A stretch of DNA of 64,000 nucleotides from Candidatus Mailhella excrementigallinarum (GTDB lineage Bacteria > Desulfobacterota > Desulfovibrionia > Desulfovibrionales > Desulfovibrionaceae): assembly GCA_944324075.1 (NCBI GenBank), contig CALUUZ010000004.1, positions 143,143 through 207,142 on the forward strand. The letters run 5' to 3'. Positions 37,378 to 45,936 of this stretch are shown one piece after another. Within the stretch, counting starts at the first letter, position 1; every line of letters starts with the position of its first letter. The notes beneath the pieces are model-generated. The model was not told the origin of the DNA. It did not search any database and saw nothing but the letters and a program-made list of their open reading frames with translations. The translations under genes and the position numbers were made by a program.

Positions 37378-37791
37378 CTACAGCAGGAGAACAAGCGAAC
37401 CCGCCGTAATCAGGGCGCCGCCCAGCAGCGTCTTCACACTGGCGGGCTCTCCCAGCAGCAGAATGGAAAGCAGAATGGTGAGAGGAACGCTGAGCTTGTC
37501 GACGGGAGCGACCCTGGAAACATCGCCCACCTGCAATGCCTTGAAATAGAACAGCCAGGACAGGCCTGTGGCGGCGGCGGAGATCAGAAGAAATATCAGC
37601 GTACGCGGAGCGATATCGCGAATTCCGCGAACCGCGCCCGACGCAAGAGCTATTCCCCATACCAGGACAAGGATGAAGCTCACCCGGATGGCCGTGGCCA
37701 GATCAGAGTTGATATCCCGCACTCCGAGCTTGGAAAACAGAGCGGTCAGGGATGCGCAAAAGGCGGAAAGCAGAGCGTAGTACTTCCACAT
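37378..37791 (-). CDS. Single-repeat EamA-type small membrane protein
   Basis: 137 residues with four to five hydrophobic helices: YYALLSAFCASLTALFSKLGV, then VSFILVLVWGIALASGAV and a C-terminal pair ILLSILLLGEPASVKTLLGGALITAGSLVLLL. The GEPASVKTLLGGALI block is the EamA end pattern, so this is a half-size DMT transporter that should work as a dimer. ATG at 37791 follows GAGGAGC. Substrate unknown. Confidence 0.8.
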   Translation of the reverse strand: MWKYYALLSAFCASLTALFSKLGVRDINSDLATAIRVSFILVLVWGIALASGAVRGIRDIAPRTLIFLLISAAATGLSWLFYFKALQVGDVSRVAPVDKLSVPLTILLSILLLGEPASVKTLLGGALITAGSLVLLL

Positions 37792-37899
37792 GGGAAAGCT
37801 CCTCGGACAAAGCATCCTGCGGCGAAAGAGCACGACCGCAGGGAGGTATGACCAGACTGCCCCTACAGCGCGTTTTGCTATCGGACATATCGCCCAGCC

Positions 37900-38045
37900 A
37901 GGCCCCAGTGTTCCGGATCGCAGGTTTCACGCCTGAAGCCGGAGCCTGACGCCGCACATGCGTTGCGGCTGCTCCGGCGTCGCGGAGGAAGCCCGCCTCG
38001 CCCGACTCCGTGGAACACTTCACTTCCGGTATGCGCGGGAGACAG
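37900..38045 (-). repeat. S-type multi-hairpin intergenic repeat (copy S9)
   Basis: On the minus strand: GGAGTCGGGCGAGGCGGG, then the GCCGCA/TGCGGC hairpin with loop ACGCATG, then CAGGCTCCGGCTTCAGGCG, TGAAACCTGCG and CCGGAACACTGG. It lies upstream of the small EamA-type gene. Confidence 0.65.
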
Positions 38046-38183
38046 TTTCGTCCTACTCCCCGCGGCACATGGAGGTCAATACTCTCCCGTGTCGGAAAAG
38101 ATATGTGATTTGCATCTCTTCGCCTGTCCGAACAAATTTCATCATACATGCTGATTGAAATAAAAATACCTGTTCATAATCTG

Positions 38184-38211
38184 TTGACTTTTTCAAGAAA
38201 CATATTAGATT
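38184..38211 (+). promoter_or_regulatory. Possible sigma-70 promoter for the unknown 131-residue protein
   Basis: TTGACT (38184-38189), 16 bp, TAGATT (38206-38211) in an A/T-rich stretch (38150-38290), about 95 bp before the start codon. The fit is moderate. Confidence 0.35.
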
Positions 38212-38304
38212 TTTTCATCAGTTGTGAATAACGCACAATTTTGGAAGTTTCCGGGTTAATGTTCCTGATTATTTTACCAGGGCATTATTTTTATGGAGTT
38301 CGAC

Positions 38305-38700
38305 ATGCAAGTTTCTTCTTCGGGTTCTGTCCAGAGTTCCCTGAGTGCCGCACAGGTCAAGCGTTCTCCCGATGCCGTGAAATCGTTTGATCAGGTACTG
38401 TCGGATCAGGTTACGCTCTCCGATGGAGCCCAAAAGGCAAGCCCAGCCCCCGGAGCGCCGTCTTCCGTCCTTTCTTCAGCAGAAAAAGACTTTTTCAATG
38501 CCCTTTATGAGGAAAGAGTTGTCGGTTCGGGGTCTCCCGAGGAAGCCTATATCGGCTCCAGTGCCGCCACAGTGCTGAATCAGGACGAAAAAAGTTTTTT
38601 CCAGAAGACCCTTGCCCCCATCAGCGCGGCGACATACGCCAAGAATGCCTCATATGTAAATGGTTCCGCCATGGGAGCCAGTCTGAACAGACGGGCATGA
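38305..38700 (+). CDS. Unknown protein with a duplicated E-K-x-F-F motif
   Basis: 131 residues, not recognised. It has no signal peptide or membrane segment and is rich in Ser, Ala and Gln. Two related stretches, SSAEKDFFNALYE (residues 57-69) and LNQDEKSFFQKTL (91-103), look like an internal duplication. The Ser-rich, low-complexity N-terminus recalls type III or flagellar export substrates, but that is only a resemblance. ATG at 38305 has TGGAG 7 bp upstream and is preferred over ATG 38293. A terminator closes the gene, so it is monocistronic. Confidence 0.65.
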   Translation: MQVSSSGSVQSSLSAAQVKRSPDAVKSFDQVLSDQVTLSDGAQKASPAPGAPSSVLSSAEKDFFNALYEERVVGSGSPEEAYIGSSAATVLNQDEKSFFQKTLAPISAATYAKNASYVNGSAMGASLNRRA

Positions 38701-38742
38701 TTTTCCGCATCCGGCATACTCGGAGCGGGCATAAAAATTTCA

Positions 38743-38770
38743 GGAGTTCTCCTTTTGGAGAACTCCTTTT
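38743..38770 (+). terminator. Rho-independent terminator
   Basis: GGAGTTCTCC (38743-38752), loop TTTT, GGAGAACTCC (38757-38766), then TTTT. The stem is perfect and lies 43 bp after the unknown gene. Confidence 0.85.
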
Positions 38771-38919
38771 CTATGCGTTTCCGTCCACAGAGGCATCTTC
38801 CGCTGCCTGACCCCGCAGCCGGAAAGAGGGAGCGCAGGGAAATTTTCAACACAATTCTGAAACAGAACATTTCACCCTGACGGGGAAGTTTCAAACAGTA
38901 AAGGTCAGATTCCCGTTAC

Positions 38920-39178
38920 TGAAAAGCTCTGCCGAGTCGGGCAGGGCGAGACTCGTCTCTGTCTGTTCGCCCCACCCGTAACGCGCTTTCGCTGACGGCC
39001 AGAGACGCCCCCTCTGTCATCCGGTGTCGCCGCAATTCACTTGCGGCGTCAGGCTCCGTTTTCAGGCGTGAAACCTGCGGGCCGGAACACAGGGGGCTGG
39101 AGGATGTTTCCACGCCCAAAACGATCCGGTTCCAACACCGCGCTGACGCAGAACAGATATTTTCAACGCCCGCAGGCA
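38920..39178 (+). repeat. S-type multi-hairpin intergenic repeat (copy S10), the longest copy
   Basis: Contains GAGTCGGGCAGGGCGAGACTC, written here as GAGTCGGGCAGG and CGAGACTC, then the hairpin GCCGCAA-TTCAC-TTGCGGC, then GTTTTCAGGCGTGAAACC, GGGCCGGAACACAGGG, and a final CAGATATTTTCAA. A fragment of the leader element (GGAAGTTTCAAACAGTAAAGG) precedes it at 38880-38905. It lies downstream of metC, which is on the other strand. Confidence 0.75.
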
Positions 39179-39214
39179 AGGAGAAAAACATCCGTCCCGC
39201 GCAGTCATCGGAAC

Positions 39215-40375
39215 TCAGGCCCGGTTCAGACGCATGAAGCCTTCTGCAAGATCGGCAATGAGATCATCCGGCTCTTCCAGCCCGATGGAAAATCTCAAAA
39301 GAGTTCCCCTTCCCTGCCACGGGAATGCGCTGCGTTCCGGCCGGCTGACCGTCACCAGGCTCTCGAAGCCTCCCCAGCTTGCTCCAATGGCGAAATAGCG
39401 ATAATTGTCCACCATATCAGCTATGGCCTGTCCGGAACTTTCCTTCACTTCCACTCCAAACAGCGCTCCCGCTCCGTTAAAATCGCGTTTCCACAGCGCA
39501 TGCCCGGGATCACTTTCCAGCGCCGGATACAGCACGCGCAGAACTTCAGGGCGTCCCTCCAGCCATCTTGCAATCTTCAGGGCGCTTTCCTGCTGCGCGC
39601 GCATGCGGACTGCCATACTGCGAAGTCCGCGCAGGGCAAGATAGCAGTCATCCGGAGACGCCGTTTCCCCCAGCGCGATCATGCACTCCTTGAGCCGGAC
39701 ATACAGTTCACGGGTACGGGCAGTGATCACTCCCAGCACAAGATCCGAATGCCCGCCGATATACTTGGTCGCCGCCTGGATAGCGATATCCACCCCATGT
39801 TCCAGAGCCCGGAAAAAAAGCGGCGATGCCCAGGTATTATCCATGAGCGTGAGGCAGCCATGCCGCCGTGCGGCCTCGGCCACCGCCGGGATATCCTCCA
39901 TTTCAAAGGTCAGAGACCCCGGTGCCTCCGCAAAGACAAGTCTGGTTTCGGGTCTGAACAGTCTTTCGATATCCTCCCCCATTCCCGGAGCATAGTAGGT
40001 GGTTTCCACGCCGAAACGCCTCAGCACGGTGTCGCAGAAACGACGCGTGGGACCATACACGGAGTCAGTGACCAGAACATGATCACCGGCGGAGACGAAA
40101 GGCAGTATGGCCATGGTGCAGGCGGAAAGACCGGACGATGTGATCACCGCTCCCGCGCCTCGCTCCAGTCCGGTCATGGCCTCGGCCAGAGCGTAATAGG
40201 TGGTGGTGCCCATGGCTCCGTAGCACATTTCGTCCAGCCCCTTGTCGTGACGCCCCTCATACTCGGCAAGAGAAGACGCCACCACAGTGGACGCACGATA
40301 CACCGGCATGTTCACCGTGCCGTTGGTTGCAGCGGGATTGCGCCCCGCATGGGAAAGCAGCGTTCTGTCATTCAT
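39215..40375 (-). CDS. metC: Cys/Met-metabolism PLP enzyme, probably cystathionine beta-lyase
   Basis: 386 residues. PLP-dependent fold type I, gamma-family: the Schiff-base Lys lies in SATKY-type context (AIQAATKYIGGHSDLVLG), with DNTWASPLFF before it and the SSGLSACTMAI PLP loop. The pattern DNTWASPLFFRALEHGVDIAIQAATKYI is that of the MetC/cystathionine beta-lyase group, which splits cystathionine to homocysteine, pyruvate and ammonia. ATG at 40375 follows GAGGTGGTCCTG. An upstream in-frame start is less likely. Cystathionine gamma-type activity cannot be excluded. Confidence 0.9.
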   Translation of the reverse strand: MNDRTLLSHAGRNPAATNGTVNMPVYRASTVVASSLAEYEGRHDKGLDEMCYGAMGTTTYYALAEAMTGLERGAGAVITSSGLSACTMAILPFVSAGDHVLVTDSVYGPTRRFCDTVLRRFGVETTYYAPGMGEDIERLFRPETRLVFAEAPGSLTFEMEDIPAVAEAARRHGCLTLMDNTWASPLFFRALEHGVDIAIQAATKYIGGHSDLVLGVITARTRELYVRLKECMIALGETASPDDCYLALRGLRSMAVRMRAQQESALKIARWLEGRPEVLRVLYPALESDPGHALWKRDFNGAGALFGVEVKESSGQAIADMVDNYRYFAIGASWGGFESLVTVSRPERSAFPWQGRGTLLRFSIGLEEPDDLIADLAEGFMRLNRA

Positions 40376-40564
40376 CAGGACCACCTCATAATTTTCCGGA
40401 ACCTTTCCCGGCACGGTATGACATTGGATACGTTGCATTCAGTGTTAAAATCACTTCCCCGAAAACATGGCTCCGGCCCGCTCGCGGCGGCTGCGCCGCC
40501 GCGCCGGACTTGCGCCTGACGGACACGGAGAGCAGGAATGGTTTTCCGCCCTGCTCGACTCCAT

Positions 40565-40590
40565 AGAGCATTTCATGGGCGAAATGCTCT
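40565..40590. repeat. Isolated palindrome module of the S repeat (S11)
   Basis: AGAGCATTTC, ATGGGC, GAAATGCTCT: 10-bp perfect arms. The same palindrome opens copies S6 and S8 and closes S12. It lies 18 bp after the stop codon of the EF-hand gene and may act as a transcript end. Confidence 0.7.
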
Positions 40591-40608
40591 CAACGCGATG
40601 GACTCCGC

Positions 40609-41046
40609 TCATTCTTCCGGAGGAAGGATCAGCGGGGCGGAAGGCGCCGCGGGCGAAGCGGGAGAGGACGGGGGCATGATCACCGGCCCGGACGCGTCCG
40701 GACGCGCGGGTTCTTCCGCGCGGGGAGAGGCGGGCGGTACGGCATCCCGTGCGGGCATGGTCATGCTCTTCATGGACGCGGGCACTTCCATGCCGTGGTT
40801 TGACATGAAGCCGGCCCACTCACTCTCACAGAGCGAACCGCTGCCGTCGGAATCCATCATGTCGAACCCCTTGCGCGAAATATTGGGGCTGACGGCGTGA
40901 AACTCCTCCCAGCTCACCTGCCCGTCGCCGTTGCCGTCCAAGGCATGGAAGCGATCAAGAACAGGATCGGCCATTGCGGCGGATACGGACGCAAACAACG
41001 CTCCGGCACAGGCCAGTGCCGTGAATGCACAAAAACATATGCGCAT
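40609..41046 (-). CDS. Secreted EF-hand calcium-binding protein
   Basis: 145 residues with a signal peptide (cleavage near VSAAMA-DP, residue 25). Two EF-hand loops follow: DGNGDGQVSWEE (canonical, near residue 36) and DSDGSGSLCESE (near residue 62). Calcium in the periplasm would bind the first surely, the second probably. The rest is a Pro/Ala/Ser-rich tail with no fold visible. ATG at 41046 follows AAGAGGAGATATT. It lies 136 bp downstream of the sugE gene on the same strand. Its partner is unknown. Confidence 0.85.
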   Translation of the reverse strand: MRICFCAFTALACAGALFASVSAAMADPVLDRFHALDGNGDGQVSWEEFHAVSPNISRKGFDMMDSDGSGSLCESEWAGFMSNHGMEVPASMKSMTMPARDAVPPASPRAEEPARPDASGPVIMPPSSPASPAAPSAPLILPPEE

Positions 41047-41182
41047 GGAATATCTCCTCTTGCAGATAATGTATGTCCCTTCCCGGACAGGCGGCAGCAC
41101 GAATTCCATAATGACGCGGGCGGAGCCGTCATGCAAGCGTTCCTTCGCGGAGGAGACAGATGAAAGATCTCTGTCCGGCTCA

Positions 41183-41500
41183 TCAGGAGGCACTGAGCTT
41201 AAGCCCCATGATACCGGCGACAATCAGCCCGACGCAAAACAGGCGCGAAGCGGCGGCAGGCTCTCCGAACACCAGAATGCCAAAAAGAACCGTGCCCACC
41301 GTGCCTATTCCCGTCCAGACGGCATATGCCGACCCCAGGGGCAGATGCCGGAGCGCGATCCCCAGAAGAACCACGCTGAGGATCATGGCGGCGGCAGTTC
41401 CCACGCTGGGCCACAGGCGCGTAAAACCTTCCGAGTATTTCAGCCCCACAGCCCAGCCCACTTCACACAAGCCGGCCAGTAAAAGAAGAATCCAGCTCAT
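41183..41500 (-). CDS. sugE: SMR-family exporter of the SugE/Gdx type
   Basis: 105 residues with four membrane helices. The opening [21 protein letters not shown] has the essential Glu of SMR proteins in the SugE/Gdx context (E-V-x-W-A-x-G-x-K). Gdx proteins export guanidinium; others of the group expel quaternary ammonium compounds. They act as antiparallel homodimers. ATG at 41500 follows GGGAGGATGG. A terminator-like hairpin lies in its 5' leader, so expression may be controlled by attenuation. Confidence 0.9.
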   Translation of the reverse strand: MSWILLLLAGLCEVGWAVGLKYSEGFTRLWPSVGTAAAMILSVVLLGIALRHLPLGSAYAVWTGIGTVGTVLFGILVFGEPAAASRLFCVGLIVAGIMGLKLSAS

Positions 41501-41540
41501 TCCATCCTCCCGAACATGCCCCGCGCCGTTTCACGTCCAT

Positions 41541-41568
41541 AAAAAAAGCCGGGGCCAAAAGCTCCGGC
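41541..41568 (-). terminator. Terminator hairpin in the 5' leader of sugE
   Basis: On the minus strand GCCGGAGC, loop TTTT, GGCCCCGGC, then seven T: a normal rho-independent terminator (one A-C mismatch), but 41 bp upstream of the sugE start. A perfect -35 box (TTGACA, 41673-41668) lies upstream on the same strand with a poor -10. Placement suggests an attenuator or riboswitch platform; known guanidine riboswitch cores were not recognised. Confidence 0.6.
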
Positions 41569-41705
41569 ATGAGGACAAACACATCTTTTTCCCCCGGAAG
41601 GGGCGGAAGTTCCGATGCAGTCCCTGTCACGCGATATTTGAAAACAAATGACAAATGCGGGCGATACTGTCAACTCCGGGGAAGCTTTCCGTTCCCTTGT
41701 GCATA

Positions 41706-41721
41706 TGGCATGCTTCCTGCA
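41706..41721 (+). promoter_or_regulatory. Sigma-54 (-24/-12) promoter for the flhA operon
   Basis: TGGCATG-CTTC-CTGCA has GG and GC 10 bp apart and departs from the consensus TGGCACG-N4-TTGCA at two positions only. The predicted start, near 41732, gives a leader of about 145 nt that contains a strong hairpin before flhA. Confidence 0.7.
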
Positions 41722-41819
41722 TATGCATACGCGGATACGGCCGCGCGGCCCGGATGGAATGTCCGCCGCGCGCCGCTCATCCCCGCAAACACAAGCTCCG
41801 GGGATGAACGGAGAGCCGC

Positions 41820-41847
41820 GCGCGCCGTCGGAAGTCCGACGGCGCGC
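41820..41847 (+). other. Perfect 12-bp hairpin in the flhA leader
   Basis: GCGCGCCGTCGG (41820-41831), loop AAGT, CCGACGGCGCGC (41836-41847). It lies 30 bp before the start codon and just before the purine-rich ribosome site. No T run follows. It could protect the mRNA end or slow ribosome access. Confidence 0.6.
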
Positions 41848-41877
41848 ATGATGCAAGGCGGAGAAGGAGTCAGGAAG

Positions 41878-44001
41878 ATGGCAGTCAATATTGCGGCCCC
41901 CAAACTGGATTATGCGAGATTCGCCCGCCAGGGCGACGTGATGCTGGGCGCGGGCGTCATCATCATTTTGATGGTCATGCTCATCCCCATGCCCACGTTT
42001 TTTCTCGATATCATGCTCTGTTTCAGCATTTCTCTGGCGCTGCTCATTCTGCTGACAAGCATGTTCATGACCTCCCCGCTGGAATTTTCCATCTTTCCTT
42101 CCCTGCTGCTGGTCACCACGCTGCTGAGACTGGCGCTCAACGTGGCTTCCACCCGTCTGATTCTGCTCAACGGCGATCAGGGGCCTTCAGCGGCGGGGGA
42201 AGTCATCCAGTCCTTCGCGGAGTTCGTGGTCGGCGGCAGCTATGTCGTCGGCGCGGTCATCTTCATGATCCTGTTCATCCTTAATAAGGTTGTCATCACC
42301 ACAGGCACGACCCGTATCGCCGAAGTGGCGGCCCGCTTCACCCTTGACGCCATGCCCGGCAAGCAGATGGCCATCGAGGCCGACCTCAACGCCGGACTCA
42401 TTGACGAGGAGGAAGCCACCGCCCGCCGCAACAACCTGCGCCGCGAGGCGGACTTCTACGGCGCAATGGACGGCGCGGGCAAGTTTGTGCAGGGGGACGT
42501 CAATGCCGGTCTGTTCATCACGTTCATCAACCTCATCGGCGGCATACTCATCGGCGTCATCCAGAAAGGCATGAGCTGGGAACAGGCGCTGACAACCTTT
42601 TCTCTGCTGACCATCGGCGATGGTCTGGTTTCCACCATCCCTTCCATCATCATTTCCGTCGCGGCGGGCATGATCGTTTCCCGCGCCGCAGCCGAAGCCA
42701 AGATGGGCGAGGAATTTCTGGCCCAGCTTTCCTACAACTCCCGCGTATTGCGCATGGTGGCCGTGGTGCTGTTCATCTTTGGTCTCGTCCCCGGACTGCC
42801 GCTGCTTCCGTTCTGGATTTTCGCGGCGCTCATCTTTGTCGTCTCGCGCAACATGGCCGACAAGGAGAAGAACGCGGAAGACGCGACGGACAAGGCCGCG
42901 GCCGGAGCAAAACCCGGTTCCAAAGGCGGCAGGGGCGAAACGGCAAGCGCCGACACGCCGGAAGAAGTGCAGAATCTTCTGCCCCTGGATACTCTGGAAC
43001 TGGAAGTGGGATATGGTCTTATCCCCCTGGTGGACGAGTCACAGAACGGCAACCTGCTCTCGCGCATCCGTTCCATCAGAAGACAATTCGCTCTGGACAT
43101 GGGGGTGGTGCTTCCCGCGCTGCATCTTCGGGACAACCTCCAGCTCCGTCCCGGCCAGTATGCCCTGCTGATCAAGGGAAACCCCGTGGCCAGCGCGGAA
43201 ATTCTGGTGGATCATTTTCTGGCCATGGACCCCGGCAACGTGACGACAAAGATCGAGGGCATCGAAACCCGCGAACCCGCCTTCAATCTGCCCGCGCTGT
43301 GGATTCCCGAATCCAGGTGCGAAAATGCCCAGGTGGCTGGCTATACCGTGGTGGATCCCTCCACGGTCATCGCCACGCACCTTACCGAGGTATTCCGCCG
43401 TCACCTTGCCGATTTTCTCGGCAGGCAGGAAGTCCAGGCGCTGCTCGACACCCTGGCGAAAACATCGCCCAAGGCTGTGGAAGACCTGGTGCCCAACACC
43501 CTGCCGCTGGGTTCCGTGCAGAAAGTGCTGCAGAACCTGGTTCGCGAAAACGTCACCATCCGCGACATGCTCACCATTGTGGAGACGCTGGACGACTACG
43601 GCGCCGCCGTCAAAAACCCCGATGTGCTCACCGAGTATGTACGCGAAAAGCTTGCAAGAAGCATCGTCAAGCCGTACATGGATGCGGAGGGAACGCTTGC
43701 AATCGTCACCCTGGATCCCCAGGCTGACCGTACCATTCAGGAATCCCTGCGCCAGACGGACGGAGGCTCGTATCTTTCCATGAACCCGCTTTCGGCCCAG
43801 CATCTGGTGAACAACATCAACAAGGCCGTGGAAAATGCCGTGATGGCCAGCGGACAGCCCGTGGTGCTTACTTCGCCCGTGGTACGCCCGCATGTGGCTC
43901 AGCTTGTGGCGCGTTTCCTGCCCAACGTGCCTGTCATTTCGCAGGCGGAAATTCCCGCGGATGTCCGACTCCAGGCCGTGGGCAATGTAGGAATTGAATA
44001 A
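41878..44001 (+). CDS. flhA: Flagellar export gate protein FlhA
   Basis: 707 residues with eight N-terminal membrane helices and a large cytoplasmic domain. The FHIPEP signature region is visible (LLLVTTLLRLALNVASTRLIL, then FVVGGSYVVGAVIFMILF and the cytoplasmic loop GKQMAIEADLNAGLIDEEEATARR). FlhA forms the nine-fold gate that receives export substrates from FliI/FliJ. An unusual Ala/Gly/Lys-rich linker of about 30 residues follows the last helix. ATG at 41878 has GGAGAAGGAG upstream. flhB is not adjacent. The stop overlaps the flhF start (TAATG). Confidence 0.97.
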   Translation: MAVNIAAPKLDYARFARQGDVMLGAGVIIILMVMLIPMPTFFLDIMLCFSISLALLILLTSMFMTSPLEFSIFPSLLLVTTLLRLALNVASTRLILLNGDQGPSAAGEVIQSFAEFVVGGSYVVGAVIFMILFILNKVVITTGTTRIAEVAARFTLDAMPGKQMAIEADLNAGLIDEEEATARRNNLRREADFYGAMDGAGKFVQGDVNAGLFITFINLIGGILIGVIQKGMSWEQALTTFSLLTIGDGLVSTIPSIIISVAAGMIVSRAAAEAKMGEEFLAQLSYNSRVLRMVAVVLFIFGLVPGLPLLPFWIFAALIFVVSRNMADKEKNAEDATDKAAAGAKPGSKGGRGETASADTPEEVQNLLPLDTLELEVGYGLIPLVDESQNGNLLSRIRSIRRQFALDMGVVLPALHLRDNLQLRPGQYALLIKGNPVASAEILVDHFLAMDPGNVTTKIEGIETREPAFNLPALWIPESRCENAQVAGYTVVDPSTVIATHLTEVFRRHLADFLGRQEVQALLDTLAKTSPKAVEDLVPNTLPLGSVQKVLQNLVRENVTIRDMLTIVETLDDYGAAVKNPDVLTEYVREKLARSIVKPYMDAEGTLAIVTLDPQADRTIQESLRQTDGGSYLSMNPLSAQHLVNNINKAVENAVMASGQPVVLTSPVVRPHVAQLVARFLPNVPVISQAEIPADVRLQAVGNVGIE

Positions 44002-45113
44002 TGCAGGTTAAAACTTTCACCGGTTCCAGCACTCAGGATGTCATGGCTCAGGTCAAGGCCGAACTTGGCCCGGACGCCATTATCCTTGCCAGCCGGGAAC
44101 TGAACGGGAACGGGCTGCGTCTGTTTGAAATAACGGCCGGAGTCGAGCGTCCGGCCGGAAGCTTCGGCTTTTCCGGAACAGGCCCGGATGCCGCATCCGC
44201 TCCTCCCGGCTGGGAGGAATGGCACAAGGAATGGTCGCGCATCAAGGAACATCTCTACGCCCTGATGCAGCCCTGCATCCCCTGGGAAAAGCTCCCCCCC
44301 CGTCATCGCATGGTGCTGGAGTACCTCCAGCGCGAAGGAGTGGAAAACGATGTCGTCCTTGAACTGTATCGCGCCCTGACGGAAAGCGTGGCGGGGACAT
44401 CCATGCTCGCCGCTCTGGCCCATCTTGTGCCGGTACAGGGTTTTACAGAGGAACTGTGGCCCCAGAAGCTGCATTTTGTGGCCGGCCCCTTCGGCGTGGG
44501 CAAGACCAGCGCCGCGCTTCGTCTGGGTCTGGCCCTCCGCCATGCCCGTCCGGATATTTCCGTGGCCTACCTGAACGCGGACTGCACACGGGGCAACGGC
44601 AGGCTGGTACTTCGTCACTGGGCGGAACTTTCCGACTTCGGCTACTATGAAACGCCGGATGCCGCAACCATGCTGGCCGGAATCAACGCCTGCCGGAATT
44701 ATGATGTCGTCTTCGTGGATCTTCCCGGCCTCGGCAGAGAGGAAACCTTGCGCGACAGAATGTGCCTGATGGGCCTCTCCGCCTGGCTGGACGGCGGCAA
44801 GGCTCCCTGTTCCGCCGCGCTGCATCTTGTCATGCCCCCGCACTATGGAGATCAGCAGATTGCATCATTTCTCCGCCGGTATCAGGTTTCCCTGCCGGGC
44901 AGCCTGATCTGGAGCAAGCTTGACGAAGCTCTGAGCTTCGGCACGCTGGTCAATGTCGCCGTGCGGTCAGGGCTGCCCATCTCGGCAGTTTCCTTCGGTC
45001 CGGAACTTCAGTCCAGTCTCCTCCCGGCGGAGGAAAGCATCATCTGGCGCCTGTTGCTCAAACGTCAACTTCCCGGCTCCGCTCACTCCGGAGGAGCCGC
45101 GTCCCCCCTCTAG
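44001..45113 (+). CDS. flhF: Flagellar SRP-type GTPase FlhF
   Basis: 370 residues. The N-terminal start MQVKTFTGSSTQDVMAQVKAELGPDAIILASRE is the FlhF B-domain pattern. The GTPase P-loop is AGPFGVGKTSAALRL near residue 160, G4-like motif SKLDE near 300. The G3 motif, usually DTAGR, reads DLPGLGR, which may alter GTP hydrolysis. FlhF sets the site and number of polar flagella together with FlhG. It starts at the last base of the flhA stop codon. Confidence 0.93.
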   Translation: MQVKTFTGSSTQDVMAQVKAELGPDAIILASRELNGNGLRLFEITAGVERPAGSFGFSGTGPDAASAPPGWEEWHKEWSRIKEHLYALMQPCIPWEKLPPRHRMVLEYLQREGVENDVVLELYRALTESVAGTSMLAALAHLVPVQGFTEELWPQKLHFVAGPFGVGKTSAALRLGLALRHARPDISVAYLNADCTRGNGRLVLRHWAELSDFGYYETPDAATMLAGINACRNYDVVFVDLPGLGREETLRDRMCLMGLSAWLDGGKAPCSAALHLVMPPHYGDQQIASFLRRYQVSLPGSLIWSKLDEALSFGTLVNVAVRSGLPISAVSFGPELQSSLLPAEESIIWRLLLKRQLPGSAHSGGAASPL

Positions 45114-45123
45114 AGGAAAGCAT

Positions 45124-45936
45124 ATGAACAACCTGCCTCTCGTCCTCTCCGTCACTTCCGGTAAAGGCGGCGTGGGCAAAACCAACCTGTCCGTCAATCT
45201 TTCCTGCCGTCTTGCCGCCGAAGGCAAGCGCGTTGTGCTGCTCGACGCGGATCTCGGGCTGGCCAACGTGGACGTTCTGCTCGGGCTTACCCCCCACCTC
45301 AACCTTTTCCATCTCTTCCACGAAGGCGCAGCGCTGTCCGATATTCTCTTTGATACCCCCTATGGCTTCCGCATTCTGCCCGCCTCTTCCGGCGTGAGCG
45401 AAATGCTCACCCTTTCCACCGGGCAAAAGCTGGAACTGCTGGAAGCCGTGGACGAACTGGAGGAATCTCTGGATTTCCTCATCGTTGATACAGGCGCAGG
45501 CATACACGATAATGTGGTATATTTCAATCTTGCCGCACAGGAACGTATTGTGGTACTTACGCCGGAACCCACGTCCCTGACCGACGCCTATGCGCTGATC
45601 AAGGTGCTCAAGCTGCGGCACGGGGTGGAGCGTTTCAGAGTTCTGATCAACATGTCGCCGGACGAAAAAAATGCCAAAAGCATATTTGCAAGGCTTCATG
45701 CCGCGTGTGATCACTTTCTTGACGGCGTAAGCCTCGGCTATATGGGCTTCATCCCCCGTGACACCATGGTGCGCAAGGCCGTAGTCAGCCAGACTCCGTT
45801 CACCGCGGCAAGTCCTGACTGTCCCGCCAGCCAGGCCATGAAGCAAATTGCCGCTTCGGTGCAAAACTGGGAAGCCCCGGAGAATCTCGATGGCAACATC
45901 AAGTTTTTCTGGAAGAAACTGCTCTTCCGCTCCTGA
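45124..45936 (+). CDS. flhG: MinD-like flagellar-number ATPase FlhG
   Basis: 270 residues with the deviant Walker A of the MinD/ParA group (SGKGGVGKTNLSVNL, residues 9-23) and the LDADLGLANVDVLLG block. It acts on FlhF and the C-ring to limit flagellar number. A C-terminal amphipathic helix (NLDGNIKFFWKKLLFR) suits membrane binding. ATG at 45124 follows GAGGAAAG. The end overlaps the start of fliA by 47 bp. Confidence 0.95.
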   Translation: MNNLPLVLSVTSGKGGVGKTNLSVNLSCRLAAEGKRVVLLDADLGLANVDVLLGLTPHLNLFHLFHEGAALSDILFDTPYGFRILPASSGVSEMLTLSTGQKLELLEAVDELEESLDFLIVDTGAGIHDNVVYFNLAAQERIVVLTPEPTSLTDAYALIKVLKLRHGVERFRVLINMSPDEKNAKSIFARLHAACDHFLDGVSLGYMGFIPRDTMVRKAVVSQTPFTAASPDCPASQAMKQIAASVQNWEAPENLDGNIKFFWKKLLFRS

